A stretch of 64,000 nucleotides of DNA from Siphonodentalium dalli (GCA_032622095.1 CP136063.1:37670106-37734105), one strand, 5' to 3'; positions 48,328-58,830 are shown, numbered from the stretch's first letter. The notes: generated by a model from the letters alone, not told the origin. Program-made: numbers and translations.

Positions 48328-50513
48328 AAAAGTACGCAAGGGCCCAATACGAGGAACATCTCCAGAATACTGTCAAAGACCAACCTTCCCCAAAATATTT
48401 TTGGCATAGCATCAACGAAATTATGCAAAACAAACATAAAGACGCTATCCACCCTCTCATCGATTATGATGGCAATCTTGAAACTGACGATCAAACCAAA
48501 GCATCGATGCTTAATAATGCCTTCATTGCTAACTCATTCCTCGACGATTCCTCTTGCAATCTACCGGTGTTCACACAAAAATGTAATGATACGATAACTG
48601 AAATTGACTTCACTCTTGACGACATCACTTCGGCAATTGCGAGTATGAAACCAAACAAAGCGTCAGGCCATGACGGCATCACAGTTAGAATGCTGCAGAA
48701 ACCAAGCCCAGCTATTGCCATACCTCTCAGAATTCTATTTAAGAAATCTCTTGAATCGTGCGCATTTCCTAATAAATGGAAACAAGCAAATGTCATTCCT
48801 ATTTATAAGAAAAACGACAGATCCAACTGCAAAAACTATCGCCCAATATCTCTACTTCCATGCGTCAGCAAGCTCCTGGAGAAAATAGTACTGAAATATT
48901 TATCCGCTTATTTCAGTAAGAACAATATACTATTCCAATACCAATCAGGATTTGTATCAGGCCACAGCACCACTTTTCAGCTACTTGAGATATACCACAC
49001 CCTGTGCCAGGCACTCGATGAGAAGTTAAATACGTCTGCAATTTTCTGCGATATTTCCAAAGCATTTGAGAGAGTCTGGCACAGGGGGTTGTTATTCAAG
49101 TTGGAGCAAAACGGAGTAACCGGGAATATACACAAATGGATACACAGTTATCTCTCTAATAGATCACAGCGCGTTCAAATAGGAATTACATTCTCTGACT
49201 ATCAGACGATATCGGCAGGTGTTCCACAAGGATAAATCCTCGGACCCTTTCTATTTTTGACTTACATTAACGACCACGCAACAACGATCCAATCACTCAC
49301 TCGAATGTACGCGGATGATACTTGCTTCTTTACTGCCCAAACATCACCCGATGATTGTGCTCGCGAACTCTATGATGACCTTGAAAGAGTGAATCGGTGG
49401 TCAAAACAATGGATGGTAACCTTTAATGCAGAAAAAACAAAGTCTATGGTATTTTCACTGACCCCATCTGACGATTCCCTCGATTTAGATCTCGACAACG
49501 ATGCGATTCAACAAGTAACTCTTCACACCCATGTTGGCGTTTCTATCCAATCAAATCTACATTGGGACACCCAAATAAATACTATTTGCAAAAGAGTTGC
49601 CAGTAGATTGTCACAACTCAGGAAGATTAAATTCCAAGTAAACCGACAGACGATCGAGATAATGTTCAAAACATATATACTCCCAATAATGGAATATGGT
49701 GACATAATTTGGGATAACGCCCCTGACTGCCTACTCCAAAAGCTCGACCGTCTATATATCGACGGTGGTAGAATAATAACTGGCCTGAGCCGATCTGCCT
49801 CAGAAGCGAGAGTACTGGATGAACTTAGATGGCCTCCCCTCAACGAAAGACGTAAATTACATAAAACGCGCATGTGGCATAAAATATTGGACGATAAGGC
49901 CCCTCCCTACATAACGAAACTTTTGCCTCTTACCGTTGGGGAATCATGTAGATACCCAATTAGAAATCCGTTACGATACGTCAACTATTCCACGAACACA
50001 ACTCACTTTAAATCAAGTTTCCTCCCAACTATGATTGCTGAATGGAATGCATCGTGCAAAATAACAACTGATGCAAAAAAACTCACAGACCCCACATCAG
50101 AACCAACTAAGGACGAAATACTTGCTAATATGTATAATAATTTACGCATAGAAGAGACATCAATAAGACCCCCTTCTTACTACAATGTCGGGAGGAGAAC
50201 ATCAAATATTTTGCAATGTAGGCTCCGAAACAACTGCAGTGATCTCAACTTCGCTAAATTTAAAAATTACATATCCTCAAGCCCGTGTTGCTCCTGCGGT
50301 AACCAATGTGAAGACGCAAGCCATTTTTTCTTCGAATGTCCTTTCTACACAGAAGCAAGGAACCGTATGTGGACACGACTAGATGAGCATAAAGTGGTCA
50401 TCACCAGTATTAAAGATATTCTCTTTGGCATACCCGAAATTATTGACACATTGAACAGGCGATTATTCGAGACAGTACAATCATTCATCATTTCCACAGA
50501 CCGATTTCAGTAA
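48324..50513 (+). pseudogene. LINE ORF2 reverse transcriptase (CR1/Jockey-like), one stop
   Basis: One frame runs from 48,324 to 50,513 with a single in-frame TAA at 49,233-49,235, right after SAGVPQG and before LGPFLFLTYIND. RT blocks in order: KASGHDGI, NYRPISLLPCVSKLLEKIV, QSGFVSGHST, FCDISKAFERVWH (first catalytic Asp), then MYADDTCFF (49,305 on, catalytic pair). WMVTFNAEKTKSMVF and the thumb/C-terminal LDRLYIDGGRIITGL follow. The C-terminus ends with C-x-C-x3-C-x4-H-x4-C (CSCGNQCEDASHFFFEC), a knuckle common downstream of RT in several LINE clades. Length is normal for the RT plus tail. One nonsense codon and one frameshift are the only visible lesions, so it is a young relic. Confidence 0.88.
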
Positions 50514-50840
50514 TCATTATTCCATTGACTCCGCCTACTGCCACTGCCACAGCCACAACTACAACCTACATGTGTTTGATTGGGAGCCGGTTCCCCTATG
50601 TATACATAGCCGATCACATGGGACACCGTCTCTCACACAAATAACAACAAAACTTTCATTCCTGCAAAACCATCGACTTGAATTCATCAGCAGCTGAACG
50701 CCAGGGGAGAGGAGCTTCACTAAGTTTCGTAACTTGTGCTCCGATCCCCTGTGCACCCACAACATCATCCATATATTCTGTTTGTAAATTATTCCATGTA
50801 TTTGTGGGTCACAATAAATATGTTCAAACAACACAAAACG

Positions 50841-51245
50841 AAAGTTGAATGAAATACTGTAATACATCCTTATATGAGCATTTAATACTTTTGGGTAGTT
50901 GCCTAGCAACCGTTGCTAAGCAGGGCCATATCTTGATGGGGTCTATATATGAAAATGAAACGATTATGTCTAAGGAACATATCTTGGAAGTTTCATGTTT
51001 TTACCATAATTTCTGCAATTCTTACAGTTCCATGCACTGAGGTCTGGACTGCACACAGAAGCATGATATTTGGAAAATGGTCACCAAGTTTAAAGGCCTA
51101 TACCTCATGACTGACATGTCAGTTTCAACAATAACGCAGTTCTCCATGTAGCATATATACGCCACAGCTTATTTAGGAGCAAAGATAACGTACTCAGAAC
51201 AAATATATAAAATATGTGGGTAGTAAATGTATGACCCGATATGAA
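50841..51245 (+). repeat. Dispersed repeat B, copy 1
   Basis: Starts aaagttgaatgaaatactgt, includes gttgcctagcaaccgttgct, gcagggccatatcttgat and catgactgacatgtcagttt, and ends near tgacccgatatgaaaaa. It recurs at 51,836-52,276 in the same orientation with an offset of about 995 bp at the start. Copy 1 lacks a ~30-bp segment present in copy 2. Confidence 0.8.
50898..50910. promoter_or_regulatory. RFX X-box-like palindrome
   Basis: GTTGCCTAGCAAC has the two half sites GTTGCC and AGCAAC with a 1-nt spacer. An identical copy is at 51,893-51,905 in repeat copy 2. A further X-box-like GTTGCCATGGAAAC is at 52,410-52,423. Function is not shown. Confidence 0.3.
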
Positions 51246-51835
51246 AAATATTTCTGTGGGATATTAGCTATAATAATCAGCCTCCAGTTGACCTCTTTTA
51301 TGATTTTTGATTTGGCGGCCTGACTTTCAGCTGAAAACCCTGTGCCAATGCATTTTCTTATATATGCGAGTCTTCCATGGGGATCCTCGCATATATAAGA
51401 GAATGCATTGGTCTAACAATAATTACCTTGACCTTGTAAACCAGTGCATTTCTTATATATGCAAGGCTTCCTATGGGAGACCCACATACATAAGAGAATG
51501 CATGGCATTGGATCTTTAATGCTACACAAACGCATATTCCGCCATGAACCTCAGAGTTAAGCTGATGATATTTATGTTACAAAATAGTCGCACATCGGAA
51601 CACTTACATAGCATACACTATGTGATGTGTTAGCATATGTAAAATGTATTTCAGACTAATCTACAATCAAATCTTCCCAAAATGCCATCGAGAAGAGTGC
51701 CAAATATACATTTTAATGTCTGGGTAGTTGCATAGAAACGGTTTTTATGGACATTATGATAGGAAACAAGGTCACAAGTCTTTGTAATTCATCCTATGTC
51801 ACACATAGACCTCAAATATGCAATTCACAACAACT
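51246..51835. other. Unique stretch between repeat copies, with the empty-site paralogue
   Basis: Contains two diverged copies of a ~95-bp segment (tgccaatgcattttcttata / ccagtgcatttcttatatat, then ctatggg.gaccca.atacataagagaatgcat) at 51,335-51,415 and 51,440-51,500. The sequence at 51,605-51,645 (catacactatgtgatgtgtt) and 51,805-51,830 matches the left flank of the LINE (47,868-47,933). Confidence 0.55.
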
Positions 51836-52276
51836 AAAGTTGAATGAAATACTGTATTACATCCTTATATGAGCATTTAATACTTTTGGGTAGTTGCCTA
51901 GCAACCGTTGCTAAGCAGGGCCATATCTTGATAGGGTCTATATCTGAAAATGAAAAGATTATGTCTAAGGAACTTGACATATGTTGGAAGTTTCATGCTT
52001 TTACCATAATTTCTGCAATTCTTACATTTCCATGCACTGAGGCCTGGACTGCACACAGAAGCATGATATATACGGAAATAACTGATTTTGACTCATTTTT
52101 GGAAAATGGTCACCAAGTTTAAAGGCCTATATCTCATGACTGACATGTCAGTTTTTCAACAATAACGCAGTTCTCCATGTAGCATATACGCTACAGCTTA
52201 TTTAGGATCAAAGATAACGTATTTAGAACAAATATATAAAATCTGGGGGTAGAAAATGTATGACCCGATATGAAAA
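51836..52276 (+). repeat. Dispersed repeat B, copy 2
   Basis: Second copy of the repeat at 50,841, continuous with the LINE-free version of the target (cctcaaatatgcaattcaca). Downstream (52,296-52,330) two TGACCTTGACC words occur in tandem. Confidence 0.8.
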
Positions 52277-52439
52277 AAGCTAATATTTTGGTGAATGACC
52301 TTGACCTTTGTGTATGACCTTGACCTCTAGCGATGAAATTCCCGTGCCAAAAGAAAGTCCACCAAGACCATTATAGGCATATTTTTTATAATGGCCAAAA
52401 ACACCATCTGTTGCCATGGAAACACAAATTTTGCTGCAC

Positions 52440-53173
52440 ACTAAGCTACACTGCCACAGTGCGCCCCAGTACTCAGATAAACTTCAGATTATAAGCTTTG
52501 AGAAATATGTTGATAGAATTTGCCCACCAAAATGGTACCGTTCTCGGTCTGGCTCATGGACTATTAGGGTTATTGCGCTTAAATGCATCATGTACCGCGT
52601 CGAACACCCGCATGAAACTCTCGGCCTATTTTCACGAAGAGTCGCGCGCACCGACAGATGAGCTTACATACCGATTGCCGCATTTAGCCAATAGTAGTCA
52701 TATCTTGTGGAAGCCCTTCCACGACACATTTCCGAATCAGAACCGCATCAAACTCCCGCCCAAATTAAAAGCTGTTGAAAAGATTCACATCCCTACTTAG
52801 TGCATGAACTAGTCAAAGTCCCCCGCGAATGAATCGGAAACGTGGCCATGGTGGTATTATGCCCTAGTAATAACTGCAGTAGCAATTTTTATTATCTGGA
52901 CCCGCCGATTTTGGTGGAAATTCGTTAAACAACACGTGCCAAGGTTAGCCATTATGCACAATAAGCAGTTAGAGCAGCGACCTGGGGAGACCCCGATGGC
53001 CGTGTTCAAAGGACCCATCGACGAAGCAGTGGAGACGGATGCACCACAGCCGTCTGCGCCACTTCGGGACAACACTCAGGAATTTAGATATATTATGTTT
53101 TGTATTCATGTTTTCCACATTTTGTTCGTACCAATTGTCGCGTTGTTCTTAGCATCAATTCGATGTATGTAGC
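52440..53173 (+). pseudogene. Env-like glycoprotein, C-terminal half
   Basis: A single frame (codon phase of 52,498) runs to the stop at 53,170-53,172, interrupted by two TAG codons at about 52,798 and 52,810. The ectodomain end has LRLNASCTASNTRMKLSAYF (a Cys next to an N-glycosylation sequon) and a second NSS sequon. A membrane anchor WWYYALVITAVAIFIIW is followed by a basic stop-transfer RRFWWKF, then a cytoplasmic tail with KGPIDEAVETDAPQPSAPLR and a second hydrophobic stretch near the end. The placement (C-rich ectodomain, single TM, short tail) fits the membrane-proximal half of F-type envelopes of Ty3-like elements. The N-terminal half is absent here and is found alone at 32.4-33.35 kb. 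Confidence 0.55.
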
Positions 53174-53179
53174 CATTAA

Positions 53180-53345
53180 TGCATTCCTCGTATTCCGAAT
53201 TTTAATGTACGAATCGCCATAATAACATCATTTGCATGTAGTCTACGAATCGCCATAATAACATCATTTGCACGTAGGTAGGCATTGATGCATTCCCAAT
53301 ATTTCAAATGTTAATCGGCGATTCGCACCAGTAACATCGTTGGCA
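53180..53345. repeat. Diverged ~55-bp tandem repeat after env
   Basis: tacgaatcgccataataaca with tcatttgca.gtag occurs at 53,207 and 53,243. A more diverged copy with gcgattcgcaccagtaacat lies at 53,315. Located in the presumed 3' part of the env-bearing element. Confidence 0.6.
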
Positions 53346-53350
53346 CATAG

Positions 53351-53960
53351 ATGTACATTCAAATCTTTTCTCACATGCCGAATATTAATCGATTGTATTA
53401 TCAGTTGTTGGAGACACCCCTGACATGTAATTATGTATTTAACGTCGGAAAATTAATCGTCCCGACCCATCTGGTAGTTGAACTGTTCGTCGCCAATGTA
53501 CGGGCCACACGGGGTGGCCGATTGACCAATCGCATTATACACGTAGCATGCTCGCGTTGTTTTCTGTATAATTATTATAGTTTCACCGGTCAGACAGTCG
53601 CCGGAGCCGAGGCAGAACCCAGGCCCGACCAGGCAGAACTCGCCCCGCTTCCTGAATACGGATTCGGACACCTCCCCAAAGCGAGACCCCCCGACCCCGA
53701 CGAATTTAAGAGCCATCTTCGCCAACTGCCAGCGACGAATAGACGAGGGCGTATACATACCTGACGAATGCCCGGCGGATCGCGGGGACGGCGAGGAGGA
53801 CGAAGAGGAAGTCGAGGAGGACGAGGACGCCGGCGACGCCGGGTGGACTGACGAGGGGTGGTGGGACGAAGGGTTCGGAGAAGACAACGGCCACCCAATC
53901 GTGCTCATCCCACCCGGGCTCGTACCCCCAGCAGAGAATGAACACTGGGGCTACCTGTAA
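53351..53960 (+). CDS. Candidate accessory ORF, proline-rich then acidic, frameshifted
   Basis: The first frame (53,351-53,764) ends in a Pro/Glu-rich segment, AELAPLPEYGFGHLPKARPP then DEFKSHLRQLPA. The overlapping frame is open from 53,547 to the TAA at 53,958-53,960. It carries RRIDEGVYIPDECPADRGDG, a run of Glu/Asp (EEDEEEVEEDEDAG), WTDEGWWDEGF, and the end VPPAENEHWGYL. Codon composition turns GC-rich only here, which suggests real coding history. The most economical reading is one protein with a frameshift near 53,735. A splice-acceptor-like tract (ttttctgtataattattatag) precedes 53,581, so a spliced message is possible. I recognise no family. It follows env, so it may be an extra ORF of that element or the start of a host gene. 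Confidence 0.4.
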
Positions 53961-55025
53961 CACGAAATTAGACCCACCCACAACCACCTCTCGAACAACG
54001 ACCGGACCGAAACGACTGCGACGAAGCCTTGCGATTTCAAGCACAACTTTATTGACACAAATTGAAAAAGTGGAGGAGTAATGTACCAAGACAACCCCAA
54101 AGACATAACTCTCAACCCGAGAAAGCAGACAATCTTTAGTTCATGGGAGCTGCTCGATTTACCATACATATCAGCACATCTGTTTGCTAAATCAAGATTG
54201 CGAAATACTGGACACCAAAAGCAGATTAGTGGGCACGAAGTACACACCTAACGTGATACATATAGAGAAGAAGAACTGGGGAGTAACCAGAGCAATTTCG
54301 GGATTAGCGAGACCAGATACCTTGCTAGAGAAGACTATTGAAACCCAATGCAGCGCGCCGGACGAGAGGAGCAGTCTAAAGGACGCATAGGAAAACAACG
54401 CTTGCTCGATTAACTCATATTGATGCACCGTGAAATGCGCATCGAACCAGCATAATCCTCTCGCCGTATTTAGACATATGCAAACCGAGACACGATACAC
54501 AGTTCTAACCGACTACCCAGCAGTGACCAAGACCTCTCGGACGCCAAGAAGACAGCTAGGATCTCCGACCAGAAGTATGGATAGGAATGCAAGGTAAACA
54601 TTATGATCTTGTATTTCTAACAACACCCCACTGATTCGCCGACGGAGAAGAAGAGCAGACGATAGGATGACGACCACCACCCGATATCAACCACACAGAC
54701 GACAGGCCGACTAACTCAAACTGAAACTCAACCACGCAGATGACAAGCAGACACGCCCAACTTATAAGGACGCAAGAAGACCCTAATCCGAGCAGACGAC
54801 AGGAAGACGAACACAACTAGGAAGAAGCTAGATGCCGACGATTGAATGCTATTGACTTTGTTGTAATTAAATAATCAAACCGTTTTGATTGTCTTAAAAG
54901 TTATATGTACCCGTATTGGTACAGTTGGTGTCTCACCCTAACCAACATTTGGTAAAAGTTTCCAACAGTTGTAAATTTGGAAAACAGTGCAAAAAATAAT
55001 TTTTAACCATATTCTGTCACATATA
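53961..55025. other. No gene recognised; A/GA-rich 3' region
   Basis: A-rich sequence with many agacgacag/gaagaa words up to 54,840, then AT-rich. It could be the 3' untranslated part and LTR of the env-bearing element. No copy of it is seen near 27 kb to prove an LTR. Confidence 0.4.
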
Positions 55026-55029
55026 TGAT

Positions 55030-55226
55030 CTGATGGTATAGTTGTATAATTATACGGTAGTGGAATATACGGTGTACTGTATATCTGACGGTATAGTTGT
55101 ATAATTATACGGTAGTGGAGTATACGGTGTACTGTATATCTGACGGTATAAATGTATAATTATACGGTAGTGGAATATATGATGTACTGTATATCTGACG
55201 GTATAGTTGTATAATTATATTGAAAT
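55030..55226. repeat. 55-bp tandem repeat, ~3.6 copies
   Basis: Units start at 55,030, 55,085, 55,140 and 55,195 with ctga(c/t)ggtatagttgtata. They contain a TATAATTATA palindrome and end gtgtactgtatat. Very low divergence. Confidence 0.9.
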
Positions 55227-55229
55227 TGT

Positions 55230-55675
55230 TCTCATTGTTTGAGAAATTAGTGGGAAAATGTTATTTTTCAGTTTGACATAATATTAGGTTAGACATTTCT
55301 AATACTTCGACAGTTCGAGATACATGGGAGTTCGGTCTGGTACAATGACAGGAGTGTCACTAAGTGGCGTACAGCTTAGTCATCCCCCTCCTGGTCGCGG
55401 AAATGTGCAATGGTAAGCCAGATAGCATAACGATATAATAGCACCACACAACGGTGGAATACTGGTGCCATCTCTGTTCCGATGTATAACTCACCCCCGC
55501 GACCGACCCCTCTATTCACGTTCCGGATGGTGTGATGATATACATGTATATATAATTATTGTTAAAAGTGCCAATGTATACATAATTTGATCAAAGATAT
55601 AGGAATTGTTTAAAAAGTGAGTTTCTGTATATTAGCAACCACAACGCGCCGCACGCGCGTTGTTGCTTTTCAAGT
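55230..55675. other. No recognisable feature
   Basis: Mixed-composition sequence with a C-rich stretch near 55,385 and 55,490. No ORF, RNA or repeat is recognised. Confidence 0.35.
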
Positions 55676-55679
55676 TTAG

Positions 55680-56030
55680 GCGTGAATGACGTCATTAATT
55701 TTTACAATACCATGAAACAGAATTTCGACGCGATGAAAAATGGCGCACAAAAATTGGTTAAAAATCACGTGACTTCCGCTCCGCTTTCGCATAGCATCCT
55801 GGGAACAATAATTTCCCAAAAGAAATGGTGAAATCACAGAATTGAAAGTGGACCAACGGGATGGTTATGAAATTACCAACTTCAGTTTTTCTGAACAATT
55901 CCTATGTGATTTAGGCCTATAGATTAGTTTCGTTTTGACCAATTTCGTTGGTCAGCTGAACGAAACCCAGCGAAGACGTCATGGCATGGTCCATGACGTC
56001 ATTTACGTCATTTGGCTTTGTGGGCCAGAA
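55680..56030. promoter_or_regulatory. CRE/E-box-rich stretch, possible regulatory region
   Basis: Two perfect TGACGTCA octamers (55,687-55,694 and 55,994-56,001), a GACGTCAT at 55,975 and a TACGTCA at 56,005 lie within 320 bp. A palindromic TCACGTGA E-box is at 55,765-55,772. Such clustering is typical of CREB/ATF- and bHLH-bound promoters, but no transcript is evident downstream. The call rests only on motif density. Confidence 0.25.
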
Positions 56031-56089
56031 TCCAGACACATTTGGTCTCTACCGGAAACACTGATTTCACATCACTAGACTATAGACGC

Positions 56090-56565
56090 AATTATATATA
56101 CGAAGCGGCTTTAGCACCGAGGGCTCAAGAACGGCATGCCGCTCTTTTAGCGATGAGGGCTAAGGATCGAGCGGTATACGGCTCTTTATAGTCGGACACT
56201 GGAGATCGAGCAGTACGGATGATAATGTAAGACCGTTCTTTATCGCGCCAGGACCATGTATAGCTAAATATTGGTATATACCGATGTACACCATTCCTGT
56301 GCCCCGTTCTTTGACGTTTGTCACTGAATAGCAGTATACCGTTCTTTAGTGCCAGCGCTGAAGAGCGGTAGGCCCATACCGTTCCTTGGTACCAACCGCT
56401 AAAGAGCGGTATAGCATACCGTTCTTAAGCGTATCAGACCCATAAAGATGAAGAGTGGTAGACCACTCTTTAGCGTTTGGTACTAATGAACGGTAAAGCG
56501 TGTCAGGCCCATATAGCTAAAGAGCGATATACTGCTCTTAAGCCACGGCCTTATATATACACATA
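56090..56565. repeat. Cluster of short hairpins based on TAAAGAGCGGTAT
   Basis: About eight to ten copies of (G)CTAAAGAGCGGTA(T) and its complement ATACCG(C/T)TCTTTAGC alternate at 20-60-bp spacing. Example hairpins: taaagagcggtat/ataccgttctta (56,402-56,431), aagagtggta/ taccactcttta-type (56,451-56,482), gaacggcatgccgctctttt (56,129-56,148). Spacer sequences differ, so these are interspersed inverted repeats, not a simple satellite. Confidence 0.7.
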
Positions 56566-56569
56566 CACG

Positions 56570-57480
56570 ATCTATTGACCGTACTAACACGGGACATAAA
56601 TAGAGGCTCTATCAGCGTATAATCGCTTTTGTTAGAAGTTAGGAAACAACGTATATAATGTATATTTGACTTTGATAAGTCTTTTAGTCACCAGTACGCA
56701 AATCAAAGCTTTATTACAACGACACAAATTAATGAGTAACACGCATAACACATATACAACTTTTTATATACAATATGCACACAATAAATATGGGATCCTG
56801 GATCTCTCCCTACAAACGTGTTGTTTGTTTGTTTGGTTTTCATTGTTCCTTTTTTGTTTGTTCTTCTTTTGACCTAGTGTGTATATATAAGATTGTATTC
56901 TTCATCATGTTTTCAAATGTCCTTTTGACTATCAGTTTGAATTTTTGACCTGCAGGCATGAGCTAATTCAGCTGCCTTCCACAATGTATACACTTAAATG
57001 CAATAAGAGACGTCTCTAAAGACCATTTTCTAGAAAAAATACAGACTGGATTCAAATGAGGGATGTTTTCTATTGACAAGATCCCATGAAACTGTTCGTG
57101 CGAAAGATTTGCTCAGTGATATTTTGGGATAATGCGCTCATGTAGTCATTTATATTTGTCATATATAAACGTGGGAAATTGCTAGGTTTAGTTTGGCATG
57201 GAGGTGTATGAGTTGCTTTAACGAGAGATGTGGTGGCAGGGTGGTTGTACCATAGTGTTCCGCGGAATCCGCCCCTCCAACTTTTGTGAAAATATTCAAC
57301 ATTTTGAAATCCCATGCCGTGACACAGCAACAGTTGGAAACTACGTGTATAGATTGAAATTGTTGTGACAGTTTGATGTATTTGTGTGGTTGCTCCACTA
57401 CGTGTCACGTGCGATCATATTACATGTAGATCACAATACATCCGTTTTAAATTCTAACTATAACTACATGTAAACCATGT
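56570..57480. other. No gene recognised
   Basis: AT-rich. A 112-codon minus-strand frame (57,070-57,408) directly downstream of the LINE endonuclease relic shows no motif. It may be eroded element sequence. Confidence 0.35.
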
Positions 57481-57489
57481 ACGTGTTTG

Positions 57490-58065
57490 GATGGCATCTC
57501 GTATATTGGTGGTGTATCTATGAACAATAAGGGTGGCCGAGTATTCTGTCATTTTGGTTTCGTAATCATTGCCACATATCCTCTCTCGAAGACATTGTCT
57601 ATGAATTCGTTTGTTTTCCAATGCGTTTCGAAGTTCAGTAGGTCAATATTGAGGTAACCCATTATGTAAGACCTTTTTTCAGTTTTTCCAAAATATTATC
57701 GAAAGTTTTTCATAAATTTATTAATGTCTTCTTTTGGTGCTGTACTTGGTCGGTATATGCATCCTATTACACAATCATCATTTGCTCCGCTATTGATTTC
57801 TACAAATAATGTTTATAGTACGTGCGGAATGAATAGTGTTATGTCTGGCCTGTATATTTATGTTAAGTTGTCCCTAATATATATACCAACACCACCTCTG
57901 CCATCGTCGTCATCAATCACTATGAATTTTAAATATTTCTGTCAAAGCAATAACATCAAGGCTATTTTCCTCTGATTTCAAGTCGCAAAGCAAGTTTTTG
58001 TTCGCTTCAAAGTTAGCATTAAGTCTCCTACAATTAAAACCAAAACAGAGCATTGGTTTTTCTTA
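57490..58065 (-). pseudogene. LINE APE-type endonuclease relic
   Basis: On the minus strand, successive frames give FNCRRLNANFEANKNLLCDL then SLDVIALTEIF (N-terminal N...LN and L.LTE boxes with the catalytic Glu). DGRGGVGIYIRDNL (the GGG/GV.IY box), ANDDCVIGCIYRPSTAP (the Y-R-P box) and RSYIMGYLNIDLLNFETHWK (the G-D-F-N position, here GYLN) follow. This is the order of the AP-endonuclease domain of LINE ORF2. Several stops and frame changes, and loss of the GDFN Asp, show that it is dead. RT does not follow within 500 bp, so only the EN part was left. Confidence 0.75.
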
Positions 58066-58589
58066 CTGAGTAATTCTGATCAGTTGAATAGTACTGACAA
58101 TTATTTTGATTCCATATTTGTATGTTGTCGACATGAGATTCATCCCGTTCCATTGGTGACCATTTGGCAGCAAAGTCGTGGTGTGGTTATGCCGGACCTC
58201 ACTCAAGTTGATACTATTTGCAACCATAATTGGGAATATCTATTATGTGGGAATGTAAACCATTGGGTAAGGCAAAATTGACACTTATACCGTATGACTA
58301 ATTTTAGTGATACATTAAGCAAATTAAGATCATGCACACTAACTACTGTAAATATCAACCCTTACTTTACAAGTACGCATCATTGAGGAGTAGTTTACTT
58401 AGGAAATATTAAGTAGATAAATTCAACAAGCGAATATAGACTATATCTTAGCATCTCAAATATTATCAGCAATAAATCAGAATAAATAGGAATAATTCTG
58501 CTTTGCGTGTGTCTGTTCATCTGTCGTATTTTAAAATTAAGTTACTCTGTCAGATGAATTATATCCAGTTCCAGCAATTCATAATATAT

Positions 58590-58830
58590 GTTATAAATGA
58601 ATGATATACTTAGCAAACAGAGGGTTAATGTCCAATCGAATGGCTTATAACAACCAAATTCAGCCCGATTACCACACCGGAGAGGTTCGAATTGCACTGG
58701 CAAACAACTTGACCGGTAGCAGTCATTTTGTTACGAAATATATGACACCAATTCCAACGTTCCTGGTCGCTATGCGCCTACTTCAACTAAATAACAATTC
58801 ATCAATTAAATACTTTGTTATACGTCAAAC
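58590..58830. repeat. Dispersed repeat C, copy 1
   Basis: ccggagaggttcgaattgca ... gtcgctatgcgcctacttca ... ctaaataacaatt matches 63,260-63,400 (aatggcgaagttcgaatggc ... gttgctatgcacctacatca ... ctgaataacaatt) in the same orientation. Non-coding. Confidence 0.6.

Larger units (their letters stand above)
47939..50831 (+). mobile_element. 5'-truncated LINE with 9-bp target duplication
   Basis: The insertion is bounded by CACAAAACG (47,930-47,938 and 50,832-50,840). The flanks join to a sequence that exists uninterrupted nearby: caaatatgcaattcacaa...aaagttgaatgaaatactg at 51,812-51,850. The LINE begins inside the endonuclease domain (SISDHYAV is the conserved SDH box), so most of EN and any ORF1 are missing. 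The 3' UTR (50,514-50,831) ends with AATAAA and no long poly(A). Confidence 0.85.

Noticed and set aside
53453-54089. Long minus-strand frames opposite the acidic ORF
   Set aside because: They are GC-rich antisense shadows; serine- and arginine-rich runs mirror the Glu/Asp codons of the plus strand.
26990-55320. LTR pair for the Ty3-like element
   Set aside because: No sequence upstream of 27,465 was seen repeated after either env half; possible LTRs are eroded or outside what I could align by eye.
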